Notes: generated by a model from the letters alone, not told the origin. A stretch of 64,000 nt of DNA from Azospirillum sp. TSH100 (GCF_004923295.1 NZ_CP039634.1:1950001-2014000); one strand, 5' to 3'. Shown: positions 8,456 through 20,411, counted from the stretch's first letter. Program-made: numbers and translations.

Positions 8456-8484
8456 CCGTCTGAAAAATTGAAATTCTCAGACGG
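8456..8484. repeat. Inverted repeat before the secreted-protein gene
   Basis: Perfect 8-bp arms CCGTCTGA (8456-8463) and TCAGACGG (8477-8484) flank a 13-nt A/T-rich spacer. It starts 11 nt upstream of the minus-strand start codon at 8445, so it could be an operator or a hairpin overlapping the ribosome site. Confidence 0.6.
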
Positions 8485-8579
8485 AACGATACCAACGCAA
8501 TCGGCGGTTCCAAGCCCAAATACGCAAAGGGCCGGACCGCGAGCGCGATCCGGCCCAGCGCAGGAACTCTCCTCCGGTG

Positions 8580-10013
<1,434 letters not shown>

Positions 10014-10274
10014 GAAAACTCCGAACCTGTGATGGGGCGGAACCAGACCTGGGGCGATCCCCGGCCGGATTCCATCGCCTGATTCCAAGGTAGGACACAG
10101 TGTCATAGCGGGCGATCTCGCGCCCCGCTCTACGATGTGTTCTAACGGACAGACTATAGTGTGGCGACGCTGGCGCGATCCGGCAAGTTCGCCGATGCCT
10201 CAATGTGTAACCTGACGGCTGGCGGGCCCGGGGGCAGGCCAGGAGGGGGCGGTGCCGAGATGGCGGAGGGGAAC

Positions 10275-11654
10275 ATGACCGACGGAGCGGCGCGGACGAT
10301 CGCGGATACTCTGAACCGAGCCGGCGCAGCCGGACCCGGTGCCGCCATGGGCGGCCCGCGCCCGTTGCGCGATCATCCGTTGCGCCAGACGCTGACCAAC
10401 GAGGTCCATGCCCGGCCACCCGAATCGCTGACCTCACCGGTACGCGCCACCATGCTGGCGATGCTGTCGGGAGAGGCAGCGGCGGAGGCCGACCGACAGC
10501 ATCTGGAGGCGCTGTGCGACTGGGCCGGCGTGGTGCGACCGCCGCAGGGCGCCACCCACCACAGCGCCTCCTTCGGCAGCTTTCATCTAAAATGGGAGCG
10601 GCACACCGAGTTTTCGACCTGGACCGTCTTCCGACCCAGCGCCATGCCTGCCAACGCCCTGGTCGATCCCTTCGTGGAGCCGGCGCTGCACGCCCTGCCG
10701 CGCGACTGGCTTGCCGGCTTGCCGGGCGAACTGCTGGTCGGCATCCATGTGGCGGTGCTCGACCCCGACACCCCTGAGCCGTCGCCGAACATGATGGCGG
10801 CGATGTTCGGATCGGAAAGCTATGTCGGGTCGCGAATCGCCGGCCGATCGGCCACCGCCTGGACCGATTTCCGCATCCATGGCGACGGCTTCTCTCGCAT
10901 GCTGGTCGCCGACCATTCGATGACGCCGCGCCAGACCGGCCGCGTCGTCCAGCGCCTGCTGGAGATCGAGACCTACCGCGTGCTGGCCCTGCTGGCCTTG
11001 CCGATGGCGCGCGGCGTGCTGCCGCGCATCGGCCCGATCGAGGCCGGTCTGGCCGAGGTCACCGCCCGCATCGCCAGCCTGCGCGGTCTTCAGGATGAGC
11101 GCGATCTGCTGGACCGCCTGACCCTGCTGGCGGCGCAGACCGAGCAGATCGCCGCCGAGACCGCCTACCGATTCGGTGCCGCCCGCGCCTATCACGAGCT
11201 GGTGGAGCGGCGAATCGAGGAACTGCGCGAGATCCGGATCGAGGGATTGCAGACCGTCCACGAGTTCATGGACCGTCGCCTGACCCCGGCGATCCGCACC
11301 TGCGAGGCGGTGGAGGAACGGCTCGATTCGCTGTCGCAACGTGTGGCCCGGGCCAGCACGCTGCTGCGGACCCGTGTGGAAATCGCGGTTGAGGGCCAGA
11401 ATGCCGAACTGCTCCAGTCGATGGACCGCCGGGCGCAATTGCAGCTGCGCCTGCAGGAGACGGTCGAGGGGCTGTCGGTGGTGGCGATCAGCTATTACCT
11501 CGTCGGCATCGTCGGCTATGCGGCCAAGGGGCTGAAAGGCTTCGGCTTCAAGGTCGATCCCGACATGCTGGTGGGCGTGATGATTCCAATCGTGATCGCC
11601 TTCGTCTGGTCGGGCGTGCGGCGGATTCGCAAGGTGCTGGTCGGGGGACACTGA
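10275..11654 (+). CDS. DUF3422 family membrane-anchored protein
   Basis: The 459-residue protein matches the DUF3422 family (predicted membrane-anchored proteins of alpha- and betaproteobacteria). It begins with the family hallmark LRQTLTNEVHARPPE, continues as a soluble alpha/beta part to about residue 250, then a long coiled-coil (ERRIEELREIRIEGLQ...ERLDSLSQRV). It ends with two transmembrane helices (VVAISYYLVGIVGYA and MLVGVMIPIVIAFVW) near the C-terminus. The bulk should be cytoplasmic. The ATG at 10275 is chosen because GGAGGGG lies 4-10 nt upstream; in-frame ATGs at 10161 and 10260 lack such a site. The biochemical function of the family is unknown. Confidence 0.85.
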   Translation: MTDGAARTIADTLNRAGAAGPGAAMGGPRPLRDHPLRQTLTNEVHARPPESLTSPVRATMLAMLSGEAAAEADRQHLEALCDWAGVVRPPQGATHHSASFGSFHLKWERHTEFSTWTVFRPSAMPANALVDPFVEPALHALPRDWLAGLPGELLVGIHVAVLDPDTPEPSPNMMAAMFGSESYVGSRIAGRSATAWTDFRIHGDGFSRMLVADHSMTPRQTGRVVQRLLEIETYRVLALLALPMARGVLPRIGPIEAGLAEVTARIASLRGLQDERDLLDRLTLLAAQTEQIAAETAYRFGAARAYHELVERRIEELREIRIEGLQTVHEFMDRRLTPAIRTCEAVEERLDSLSQRVARASTLLRTRVEIAVEGQNAELLQSMDRRAQLQLRLQETVEGLSVVAISYYLVGIVGYAAKGLKGFGFKVDPDMLVGVMIPIVIAFVWSGVRRIRKVLVGGH

Positions 11655-11921
11655 GGCGTAGGCGACAGCGGTTGTCTGCTTATTTGCAGGCTCGTCAAAA
11701 TCCCCACCCATGCTGTCCTGCCCAGTGTGGAGGATGAACAGGCGCGCGCCTATCACCTTCGACCAGCTGGCCCCTCGAGCGAGTCTCCCCCATCCTGATC
11801 TCCTGAGTCGCGCCCTGTCGCCGCAACAATCCTTCGGCCAGCTTGGTAAGCGCCCTCATATCCTTTCCGGACGTCCATCCCGAAAAATCAGCTGGTCCAA
11901 CGGACTGCGGCGGAATGTCGC

Positions 11922-11940
11922 ATGGCATGACCCCTGCATA
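11922..11940 (+). promoter_or_regulatory. Candidate sigma-54 promoter 1 upstream of coxB
   Basis: ATGGCATGACCCCTGCATA has GG at 11924-11925 and GC at 11936-11937, exactly 10 nt apart as in RpoN -24/-12 elements (consensus TGGCACG-N4-TTGCW). Predicted transcription start is near 11948. The T at the fifth -24 position and the C replacing the first T of -12 are departures from consensus. Confidence 0.45.
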
Positions 11941-12071
11941 TGCTCAACCTTTGTTCCCACGGCGCATCTGAATGTGAGGAAAAGTCTATGCAATCGGTGG
12001 GAGAGAGGAAAGGCTTGTAACCCAGCGGCGCACGGGGATAAGCTCCGGCTGCGGGTATATGTCGCGCTAAG

Positions 12072-12090
12072 ATGGCGTGATCCCTGCATA
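12072..12090 (+). promoter_or_regulatory. Candidate sigma-54 promoter 2 upstream of coxB
   Basis: ATGGCGTGATCCCTGCATA repeats the element at 11922-11940 with 17 of 19 bases identical, again GG-N10-GC (12074-12075 and 12086-12087). Predicted start is near 12098, giving a coxB leader of about 130 nt. The repeat could instead be a paired operator. Confidence 0.45.
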
Positions 12091-12226
12091 AACTGGCGTT
12101 CGCTGATAAGCCCAACTATGGACCGCGCGAACAGAAACCGGTCCGGATCAACAGGGCGGAGGGGGCGTCGGCGGGAAGAGACGACCGCGGGCCATGACGA
12201 GCGTCGCGGCTAAGAAGGGGTTGGGG

Positions 12227-13087
12227 ATGAGAAGGCAAAGCCTGTACGCCGCCGGCCTGGCGGCGGTCCTGTCGATGGTGGGTGGCTGGAGCACGGCCGC
12301 CCTGGCGAACGAGCCGCGGCCGTGGGAGATGGGCATGCAGCCCTCCGCCTCGCCGGTCAAACACCTGATGACCTCGTTCAACGACCTGCTGACCGTCATT
12401 ATCACGCTGATCGTGATCTTCGTCGCGGGTCTGCTGGCCTATTGCGTCGTCCGCTTCAACGCGAAGAGGAACCCGGTCCCGTCCAAGACCTCGCACCACA
12501 CGCTGCTTGAGGTCGCCTGGACCGTGGTTCCGGTTATCATTCTGATCGTGATCGCCGTTCCTTCCTTCAAGCTGCTCTACGCGGCGGAACGCATCCCGCA
12601 GGCCGACATGACCATCAAGGTCACCGGTCACCAGTGGTATTGGGATTACGAATATCCCGACCACGGCAACATCACCTTCTCCAGCTACATGATCGCCGAC
12701 GCCGACCTGAAGCCCGGCCAGAAGCGGCTGCTTGAGGTCGACAACCGCGTAGTCGTGCCGGTCAACACCACCGTGCGTGTGCTGGTCACCGCCGGCGATG
12801 TGATCCATTCCTGGGCGGTTCCCGCCTTCGGCCTGAAGAAGGATGGCGTTCCCGGCCGCATCAACGAGACCTGGTTCAAGGCCGAGCGCGAAGGCGTCTA
12901 TTACGGCCAATGCTCCGAGATCTGCGGCACCAACCACGGCTTTATGCCGATTGCGGTGGAAGCCGTGTCGAAGGAGGCCTTCGACGCCTGGGTCGCCAAG
13001 GCCAAAACCGCCTTCGCGCCGGCCAACGCTCCCAGGGACGGTGACCGCGACGTGGCGCAGCGCCCGACCGGAACGCTGGTCGAGTAA
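12227..13087 (+). CDS. coxB: Cytochrome c oxidase subunit II
   Basis: A 286-residue subunit II, which receives electrons from cytochrome c through its CuA centre. A signal peptide (ending about STAALAN) is followed by two transmembrane helices (LLTVIITLIVIFVAGLLAY and LEVAWTVVPVIILIVIAV). The periplasmic cupredoxin domain has the electron-entry motif GHQWYWDYEY. CuA ligands are visible in DVIHSWAVPAFG and in GQCSEICGTNHGFMP (two Cys, Glu, His, Met). The ATG at 12227 with AAGAAGG about 10 nt upstream is preferred over 12194. It heads the cox cluster; coxA follows after 118 nt. Confidence 0.97.
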   Translation: MRRQSLYAAGLAAVLSMVGGWSTAALANEPRPWEMGMQPSASPVKHLMTSFNDLLTVIITLIVIFVAGLLAYCVVRFNAKRNPVPSKTSHHTLLEVAWTVVPVIILIVIAVPSFKLLYAAERIPQADMTIKVTGHQWYWDYEYPDHGNITFSSYMIADADLKPGQKRLLEVDNRVVVPVNTTVRVLVTAGDVIHSWAVPAFGLKKDGVPGRINETWFKAEREGVYYGQCSEICGTNHGFMPIAVEAVSKEAFDAWVAKAKTAFAPANAPRDGDRDVAQRPTGTLVE

Positions 13088-13109
13088 GCGGACTTCGCAC
13101 AGCCCTTAG

Positions 13110-14840
<1,731 letters not shown>

Positions 14841-14976
14841 GCGTGCTAACGGGCGGGCGTCGCCGCGAGGAGGCGCCCATCCGATGAAAAGGGACCAGGC
14901 CCGAGCAGCCCGAAAATGGGCGCCGGTGTGGAGGGTGCCGGGGTGACGATCCGGGGTTAGAAGACAAGGACCAGAT

Positions 14977-15888
14977 ATGACGGACGTGACGAACGAACTG
15001 ACGCTCAACCACACCGGAGGGGCGTCGGCCGGTGACTTCATCGAGTTGCTCAAGCCGCGGGTCATGTCGCTTGTGGTCTTCACCGGGCTGGCCGGCATCG
15101 TGCTGGCCCCCGGTCACATCCATCCCTTCCTGGCTGTGGTCGCCGTGCTGTGCATCGCCGTGGGTGCCGGCGCATCGGGTGCCATCAACATGTGGTACGA
15201 CCGTGACATCGACGCGGTGATGACCCGGACGATGAAGCGCCCGATCCCGTCGGGCCGGGTCGAACCGGCGGAGGCTCTCGGTTTCGGCGTCACGCTGTCG
15301 GTTCTGTCCGTGGTGGTGATGGGGCTGGCGGTGAACTGGACGGCGGCGGCGTTGCTGGCGCTGACCATCGTCTTCTACGTCTTCGTCTACACCATGTGGC
15401 TGAAGCGCCGGACCCCGCAGAACATCGTGATCGGCGGGGCGGCCGGCGCCTTCCCGCCGATGATCGGCTGGGCCGCGGTGACCGGTACTGTCGACCTGCC
15501 GTCCGTCCTGCTGTTCCTGCTGATCTTCCTGTGGACGCCGCCGCATTTCTGGGCGCTGGCCCTGTTCCGGAACAGCGACTACACCCGCGCCGGCGTGCCG
15601 ATGATGCCGGTGGTGGCGGGTGAGGCGGCGACCAAGCGGCAGATGCTGCTCTACACGCTGGTCCTGCTTCCGGTGGCCGCCGCGCCCTATTTCGTCGGCA
15701 TCGCCGGACCGGTGTTTCTGGCGGCGTCGGCCATCCTCGGTCTGATGTTCGTCGGTTGCGCCGTCCGTGTCCTGCGGGCAGGTGACGACAAACCTGCGAA
15801 GAAGATGTTCGGTTTTTCGATCCTGTACCTGTTCCTGCTGTTCGCCGTGATGATGGGCGAGCGGCTGATCCTTGGAGGGTGGGCATGA
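14977..15888 (+). CDS. ctaB: Protohaem IX farnesyltransferase (haem O synthase)
   Basis: This 303-residue integral membrane prenyltransferase adds a farnesyl group to haem B to make haem O, the precursor of haem A. The UbiA-family aspartate motif [15 protein letters not shown] and the flanking KRPIPSGR lie in the first cytoplasmic loop; the second conserved loop is [12 protein letters not shown]. About nine hydrophobic helices span the protein. Its stop overlaps the start of the next small gene (ATGA at 15885-15888), consistent with a translationally coupled cox assembly operon. Confidence 0.97.
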   Translation: MTDVTNELTLNHTGGASAGDFIELLKPRVMSLVVFTGLAGIVLAPGHIHPFLAVVAVLCIAVGAGASGAINMWYDRDIDAVMTRTMKRPIPSGRVEPAEALGFGVTLSVLSVVVMGLAVNWTAAALLALTIVFYVFVYTMWLKRRTPQNIVIGGAAGAFPPMIGWAAVTGTVDLPSVLLFLLIFLWTPPHFWALALFRNSDYTRAGVPMMPVVAGEAATKRQMLLYTLVLLPVAAAPYFVGIAGPVFLAASAILGLMFVGCAVRVLRAGDDKPAKKMFGFSILYLFLLFAVMMGERLILGGWA

Positions 15889-16070
15889 CGGTGATGGAAC
15901 GCGAAGACCTGGCCGATACCCGCAACTCCATCGAAGAGCAGCGTCGGCAGGAAACCGAGCTGCGGGCGAAGAAGCTGCGTGGTCGCAATCTGGCGGTTCT
16001 GGCGGCTCTGCTGGCTCTGGTGGTCTTATTCTATGCCATCACGGTCGTGCGGATGGGCGGGGCGCACTGA
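15885..16070 (+). CDS. Single-helix membrane protein of the cox cluster (CoxF-like)
   Basis: A 61-residue protein with a charged N-terminal helix (about 35 residues rich in Glu, Arg and Lys), one transmembrane helix ([21 protein letters not shown]) and a short periplasmic tail. Small single-span proteins at this position between ctaB and ctaG are usual in alphaproteobacterial cox clusters and are often called CoxF. The role is presumed to lie in oxidase assembly or stability but is not established here. GGAGGG lies 5 nt before the ATG at 15885, which overlaps the ctaB stop; its own stop overlaps the ctaG start by one base. Confidence 0.85.
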   Translation: MTVMEREDLADTRNSIEEQRRQETELRAKKLRGRNLAVLAALLALVVLFYAITVVRMGGAH

Positions 16071-16714
16071 TGGCAAAGCCCGATGACAGGCTGCGCCGCC
16101 GCAACCGCCTTGTTCTTGGCTCCCTGTTCGGGCTGGTGGCGGGGATGATCGGGCTGACCTATGCGTCGGTCCCGCTCTATAACCTGTTCTGCGCGGTCAC
16201 CGGTTTCGGTGGCACCACCCAGCGGGCGGAACAGGCCGCGGCGCGGGTCGTCGACCGCAAGGTGACCGTCCGCTTCAACGCCGACACCAACACCGCCCTT
16301 CCCTGGTTCTTCAAGCCGGAGCAGAAGGATCTCGAACTGAAGTTGGGCGAGACCGGCTTCGCCGCCTACCGGGCCGAGAACCGGGGCAAGACCGCCTCGG
16401 TCGGGACCGCCGTCTACAACGTCACGCCGGAAAAGGTGGGCGCCTATTTCAACAAGTTGCAGTGCTTCTGCTTCACCGAGCAGATCCTGGAGCCCGGTCA
16501 GGTCGTCGACATGCCGGTGACCTTCTTCGTCGACCCGTCGATGGCCGACGATCCGAACATGGACGACGTGAGCACCATCACGCTGTCCTACACCTTCTTC
16601 CGCGCCAAGGACAGCGAGGCCAAGCTGGCACAGCATACGGCCGGCGCAGCGACGTCCACGGCGCCGGACTCAGGAAAACAAAAGGCGGAGCCGGGGGCGA
16701 CCGCCACAAACTGA
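16070..16714 (+). CDS. ctaG: Cytochrome c oxidase assembly protein CtaG (Cox11)
   Basis: A 214-residue copper chaperone that delivers copper to the CuB site of subunit I. It has one N-terminal transmembrane helix (LVLGSLFGLVAGMIGLTYASVPLY) and then a periplasmic immunoglobulin-like domain. The copper-binding CFCF motif lies in NKLQCFCFTEQ, and the start of the domain shows the conserved LYNLFCAVTGFGG cysteine. The C-terminal 30 residues are Ala/Thr-rich and low complexity. The ATG at 16070 overlaps the previous stop (TGATG). coxC follows after 21 nt. Confidence 0.96.
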   Translation: MAKPDDRLRRRNRLVLGSLFGLVAGMIGLTYASVPLYNLFCAVTGFGGTTQRAEQAAARVVDRKVTVRFNADTNTALPWFFKPEQKDLELKLGETGFAAYRAENRGKTASVGTAVYNVTPEKVGAYFNKLQCFCFTEQILEPGQVVDMPVTFFVDPSMADDPNMDDVSTITLSYTFFRAKDSEAKLAQHTAGAATSTAPDSGKQKAEPGATATN

Positions 16715-16735
16715 ACCATATGGGGTAGTGAGACG

Positions 16736-17611
16736 ATGGCCGACATCACCCACGGGCAAATGCCGCACGCCGAACCATCAGCCCATGAACCGGGCGCCGG
16801 CATCCCGCATCCCTACCATCTGCTGAAGCCCAGCCCCTGGCCGCTGATCGGCGCCTTTTCCGGCGGGCTGCTGGCGACCGGGCTGGTCATCTTCATGCAT
16901 GGCGGCGGCAAGCTGCTGATGATCCTGGGCGTACTGGCCATCCTGGTGACGATGTTCGGCTGGTGGCGCTCGGTCATCCGCGAGTCGGTCGTCGAGCATG
17001 CCCACACCCCGGTGGTCAAGATCGGCCTGCGTTATGGCATGGCGCTGTTCATCGCGTCGGAAGTGATGTTCTTCGCCGCCTTCTTCTGGGCCTTCTTCCA
17101 TGCGGCGCTGGAACCGAAGGTATCGCCGATCAACCCCGGCGCCATCTGGCCGCCGCCCAACGTGCATGTCATCGATCCGTTCGACATGCCGCTGATGATG
17201 ACGCTGACCCTGCTGCTGTCGGGCGTCACCGTGACTTGGGCGCACCATGCCATTCTGGAGGGGCAGAACCGGACGGCCGCCAAGGCGCTTGGCCTGACCG
17301 TGCTGCTTGGCGTGCTGTTCACCTTCTTCCAGGCCTATGAGTATGTCCACGCCGCGTTCAAGTTCACCGACGGCATCTTCCCGTCGACCTTCTACATGGC
17401 GACCGGCTTCCACGGCTTTCATGTGCTGGTCGGCACCATTTTCCTGGCGGTGTGCTGGGTGCGGACGGTGAAGGGCCATTTCACCCCGCAGAGCCATTTC
17501 GGTTTCGAGGCGGCGGCCTGGTACTGGCACTTCGTCGACGTTGTCTGGCTGTTCCTGTTCGTGTCGGTCTATTGGTGGGGTGGCCATGGCGGCGTGATCG
17601 CCATCCACTGA
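16736..17611 (+). CDS. coxC: Cytochrome c oxidase subunit III
   Basis: A 291-residue subunit III with seven transmembrane helices. It binds lipid and stabilises proton uptake in the aa3 oxidase. Conserved stretches are HPYHLLKPSPWPLIGAFSG at the N-terminus, RYGMALFIASEVMFFAAFFW with the helix 3 glutamate, TFFQAYEY, and GFHGFHVLVGTIFL followed by HFGFEAAAWYWHFVDVVWLF at the C-terminus. A short His/Pro-containing N-terminal extension precedes helix 1. The downstream 94-nt gap contains a 12-nt tandem repeat (CCCATTTACGCC at 17616-17627 and 17629-17640). Confidence 0.97.
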   Translation: MADITHGQMPHAEPSAHEPGAGIPHPYHLLKPSPWPLIGAFSGGLLATGLVIFMHGGGKLLMILGVLAILVTMFGWWRSVIRESVVEHAHTPVVKIGLRYGMALFIASEVMFFAAFFWAFFHAALEPKVSPINPGAIWPPPNVHVIDPFDMPLMMTLTLLLSGVTVTWAHHAILEGQNRTAAKALGLTVLLGVLFTFFQAYEYVHAAFKFTDGIFPSTFYMATGFHGFHVLVGTIFLAVCWVRTVKGHFTPQSHFGFEAAAWYWHFVDVVWLFLFVSVYWWGGHGGVIAIH

Positions 17612-17615
17612 TGCA

Positions 17616-17640
17616 CCCATTTACGCCGCCCATTTACGCC
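17616..17640. repeat. 12-nt tandem repeat between coxC and the DUF983 gene
   Basis: CCCATTTACGCC occurs at 17616-17627 and 17629-17640, separated by one G. No function is apparent; it may be a replication-slippage duplication. Confidence 0.6.
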
Positions 17641-17705
17641 ATTGATACCGTGCTGTTCCGGCGGCCCCTATGTCTGCCGGAACGGTCCGATCGGGAGGTG
17701 ATGGC

Positions 17706-18077
17706 GTGATCGATCTTTACCCGAGAGTTTCTCCCTTGTCGGCGGGGCTGCGCAGCGTCTGTCCGCGCTGCGGCAAGGGGCGTCTGTTCGACGGCTACCT
17801 GACGGTGGCGGAACGCTGCAACGTGTGCGACCTCGATTTCTCCCAGGTCGATAGCGGTGACGGACCGGCGGTCTTTCTGATCTTCATTCTGGGCTTTCTT
17901 GTGGTACCGGTGGCGCTGTGGGTGTCGATGACGGTCGACTGGCCGCTTTGGCTTCATGCCATCGTCTGGAGTATCGTTGTGCTGGGGCTGACGCTCGGCA
18001 TGCTGCGTCCGGCCAAGGCCTGTGTGGTCGCTCTCCAGTACCGCTATCGCCGCAGCGAAGTGGAGAAGGGCTCTTGA
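17706..18077 (+). CDS. DUF983 zinc-ribbon membrane protein
   Basis: The 123-residue protein has an N-terminal four-cysteine zinc ribbon (SVCPRCGKGRLFDGYL...ERCNVCDLDFS) and two transmembrane helices. This is the DUF983 family, regularly encoded inside alphaproteobacterial cox clusters between coxC and SURF1. An accessory role in oxidase biogenesis is inferred from that context only. The start is GTG at 17706, with GGGAGG about 7 nt upstream; no in-frame ATG offers a better choice. The last codons overlap the SURF1 start (TTGA). Confidence 0.88.
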   Translation: MIDLYPRVSPLSAGLRSVCPRCGKGRLFDGYLTVAERCNVCDLDFSQVDSGDGPAVFLIFILGFLVVPVALWVSMTVDWPLWLHAIVWSIVVLGLTLGMLRPAKACVVALQYRYRRSEVEKGS

Positions 18078-18886
18078 GCGTCACCGCCGCGGAACCGGCG
18101 GAGCGGAAGCGCTTCAGGCCATCGCTGGGGGCGACGCTGTTTACGCTGGCCGGGCTGGCGCTGACCATCGGGCTCGGCACATGGCAGTTGGAACGGCTGC
18201 ACTGGAAACAGGATCTGATCGCCCGGATCGCCCGGCAACTGGCCGAGCCGCCGGTTCTGCTGCCCGCCAGCATCGACGATCCCGCTGCGTGGGAGTTCCG
18301 GCCGGTGACGCTCACCGGCCGTTTCCTGAACGATAGGGAGATGCTGCTGATCGCCCGTCCGCACCAGGGGCAGGTCGGCTATGAGGTGCTGACACCGTTT
18401 CAGCGCGCCGATGGGTCTGGAATGGTGCTGGTCAACCGTGGCTTCGTGCCAATGGACCGCCGCGATCCGGCGACCCGCGCCGCCGGGCGGGTGGAGGGGG
18501 ATACCACGGTAAAGGGCATCGTCCGCGTGCCGCAGCCTCCCGGCTTCTTCCAACCCGGCAACGGAACTCCGGCGCCCGGTTCCGCCTGGATGCGCCCTGA
18601 TCCGGCCGCCATGGCGGCGGCACTGTCACTCAGCAGCGTGGCCCCCGTGGTCGTGGAGATGCTGCCGGTGCAGGGGGGCGGGCAAGGGAGTGGACTGCCC
18701 GGTGTGCCGGCCGGAACTCTGGCGGGGATAGAGCCGCGCGTGGAACTGCCGAACAACCACCTCCAGTATGCCTTGACCTGGTACGGGCTTGCGGTGACGC
18801 TCGCCGGCATCTACGTGCTGTCACAGCGCAAGCGCGCCGACACCGGAACCGACGGACGACCCGATGACCGCATATCAGGAGCTTGA
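18074..18886 (+). CDS. SURF1 family oxidase assembly protein
   Basis: A 270-residue SURF1/Shy1 homologue involved in inserting haem a into subunit I. Two transmembrane helices flank a periplasmic domain: the first contains the hallmark GLGTWQLERLHWK, the last the hallmark NNHLQYALTWYGLA. Internal family blocks such as VLVNRGFVP are present. The start is inferred to be TTG at 18074, overlapping the DUF983 stop as TTGA, with GGAGAAGG 5-12 nt upstream. The only in-frame upstream ATG lies far inside DUF983 in an antagonistic frame. The 3' end overlaps the carboxypeptidase start by 23 nt. Confidence 0.93.
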   Translation: MSVTAAEPAERKRFRPSLGATLFTLAGLALTIGLGTWQLERLHWKQDLIARIARQLAEPPVLLPASIDDPAAWEFRPVTLTGRFLNDREMLLIARPHQGQVGYEVLTPFQRADGSGMVLVNRGFVPMDRRDPATRAAGRVEGDTTVKGIVRVPQPPGFFQPGNGTPAPGSAWMRPDPAAMAAALSLSSVAPVVVEMLPVQGGGQGSGLPGVPAGTLAGIEPRVELPNNHLQYALTWYGLAVTLAGIYVLSQRKRADTGTDGRPDDRISGA

Positions 18887-20350
18887 ACGCCGCCACGCCC
18901 GCATTGCCGCCATCGGCGATGCGCTCGGCATCCTTGGCTGGGACACCCAGACGATCATGCCGGAGGGTGCCAACGACAGCCGGGCGGAGCAGACCGCGAC
19001 CCTGTCGGTGATCGCGCACGAACTGGCGACCGATCCGCGCATAGGCGATCTGCTGGCCGAGGCGGAAGGTGACGACAGCCTCACCCCCTGGCAGCGCGCC
19101 AACCTGCGCGAAATGCGGCGCCACCATATCCAGGCCACCGCCGTCCCCGCCGATCTGGTGGAGGCGACCAGCAAGGCGGTATCGGTCTGCGAAATGACCT
19201 GGCGTGCCGCACGGGCGGAAAGCGACTTCGCCAAGCTGCTGCCGTCCCTGACCGAGGTGCTGGCCCGCGTCCGCGAGGGGGCGGAGGCGTTGGGTGGGGT
19301 GATGGGGATCAGCGCCTACGACGCGCTGCTCGACAGCCATGATCCGGGCGCGCGGGCGGAGCGCATCGATGCGCTGTTCGCCGACCTGTCCGGCTTCCTG
19401 CCCGACCTGATCGGCCGCGTCCTCGACAGGCAGGCTTCGGCGCCGGCGGTGATCGAGCCGGAGGGACCGTTCCCGGTGGAGAAGCAGCGCGAGCTCGGCG
19501 TGCGCATGATGGAGCGGCTGGGCTTCGACTTCCGCCGCGGCCGACTGGACGTGTCGCTGCACCCCTTCTGCGGCGGGGCGACCGGCGACGTGCGCATCAC
19601 CACCCGCTATGACGAGGCGAATTTCACCGACGCGCTGATGGGCATTTTGCACGAGACCGGCCATGCGCTGTACGAGCAAAATCGCCCGGCCGCTTGGCTC
19701 ACCCAGCCGGTGGGCCAGTCCCGTGGTATGGCGGTGCATGAGAGCCAGTCGCTGCTGATGGAGATGCAGGCCTGCCGGTCGGCGGAGTTCATCACGTGGC
19801 TGGCGCCGGTGGTCCGTGAAGCCTTCGGGGGGAGGGCGCGGCTTGGGAGGCCGACAATCTGCGCCGCCTCTACAGCCGGGTGGAGCGCGGCTTCATCCGC
19901 GTCAACGCCGACGAGGTGACCTATCCCGCCCATATCATCCTGCGCTACCGCCTGGAAAAGGCGCTGATCGCCGGTGACCTGACCCTGCCGGACCTGCCGA
20001 GCGCCTGGAACGACGGCATGGCGGAACTGGTCGGGGTGGTGCCGCCGAACGATCGGCTGGGCTGCCTGCAGGACATCCATTGGCCCGGTGGCGGCTGGGG
20101 CTATTTCCCCAGCTACACGCTTGGCGCCATGACCGCGGCGCAGCTGTTCGACACCGCCCGCACCGCGGATCCGGAAATCGTCCCGGCGTTGTCGCGCGGC
20201 GAGTTCGCGCCGCTAGTGGATTGGCTGAGGGTGAACGTGCATGAGACGGGCTGCTTCCACGCCTCGGGCGATGAGCTGCTGATGGCGGCAACCGGCCGTC
20301 CGCTGGATGCGTCCGTGTTCAAAAGGCACCTGGAGCGGCGATATCTCTGA
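18864..20350 (+). pseudogene. M32 carboxypeptidase with a frameshift
   Basis: Two overlapping frames together encode a full M32 (thermostable, Taq-type) metallocarboxypeptidase of about 495 residues. The first frame (18864-19919) carries the zinc motif HETGH, the HPF block and HESQS. The second frame continues from about residue 325 with DEVTYPAHIILRYRLE and GCLQDIHWP...GYFPSYTLG. They meet at a run of six G (19827-19832); a seventh G would restore one uninterrupted protein. The break may be a sequencing or assembly error, a real null mutation, or a -1 slip on GGG-GGG. If real and uncorrected, the product loses its C-terminal third. It overlaps the SURF1 gene by 23 nt. Confidence 0.88.
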
Positions 20351-20381
20351 CCGCCACTCGCGGGGTTATAGCCTCGGCAAG

Positions 20382-20411
20382 AAAAAGGCCGCCCAAATGG
20401 CGGCCTTTTAA
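20382..20411. terminator. Bidirectional intrinsic terminator
   Basis: AAAAGGCCGCC (20383-20393) and GGCGGCCTTTT (20399-20409) form a perfect stem with a short loop, with A-run before and T-run after. It sits between the convergent carboxypeptidase and trpE genes and can serve both. Confidence 0.9.

Larger units (their letters stand above)
11655..12226. other. 572-nt gene-free region upstream of coxB
   Basis: No convincing gene is present on either strand; the open frames here are short, Arg/Ser-rich and lack ribosome sites. What stands out are two near-identical 19-nt direct repeats (11922-11940 and 12072-12090) with sigma-54-type spacing, annotated separately. A 10-codon frame at 11988 preceded by GAGGAAAA could be a chance leader peptide. 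The length is unusual for this compact window and points to regulation of the cox cluster. Confidence 0.6.

Noticed and set aside
11710..12213. A 167-codon plus-strand frame in the region upstream of coxB
   Set aside because: Arg/Ser/Pro-rich translation, no ribosome site, and it runs into the coxB start region in another frame.
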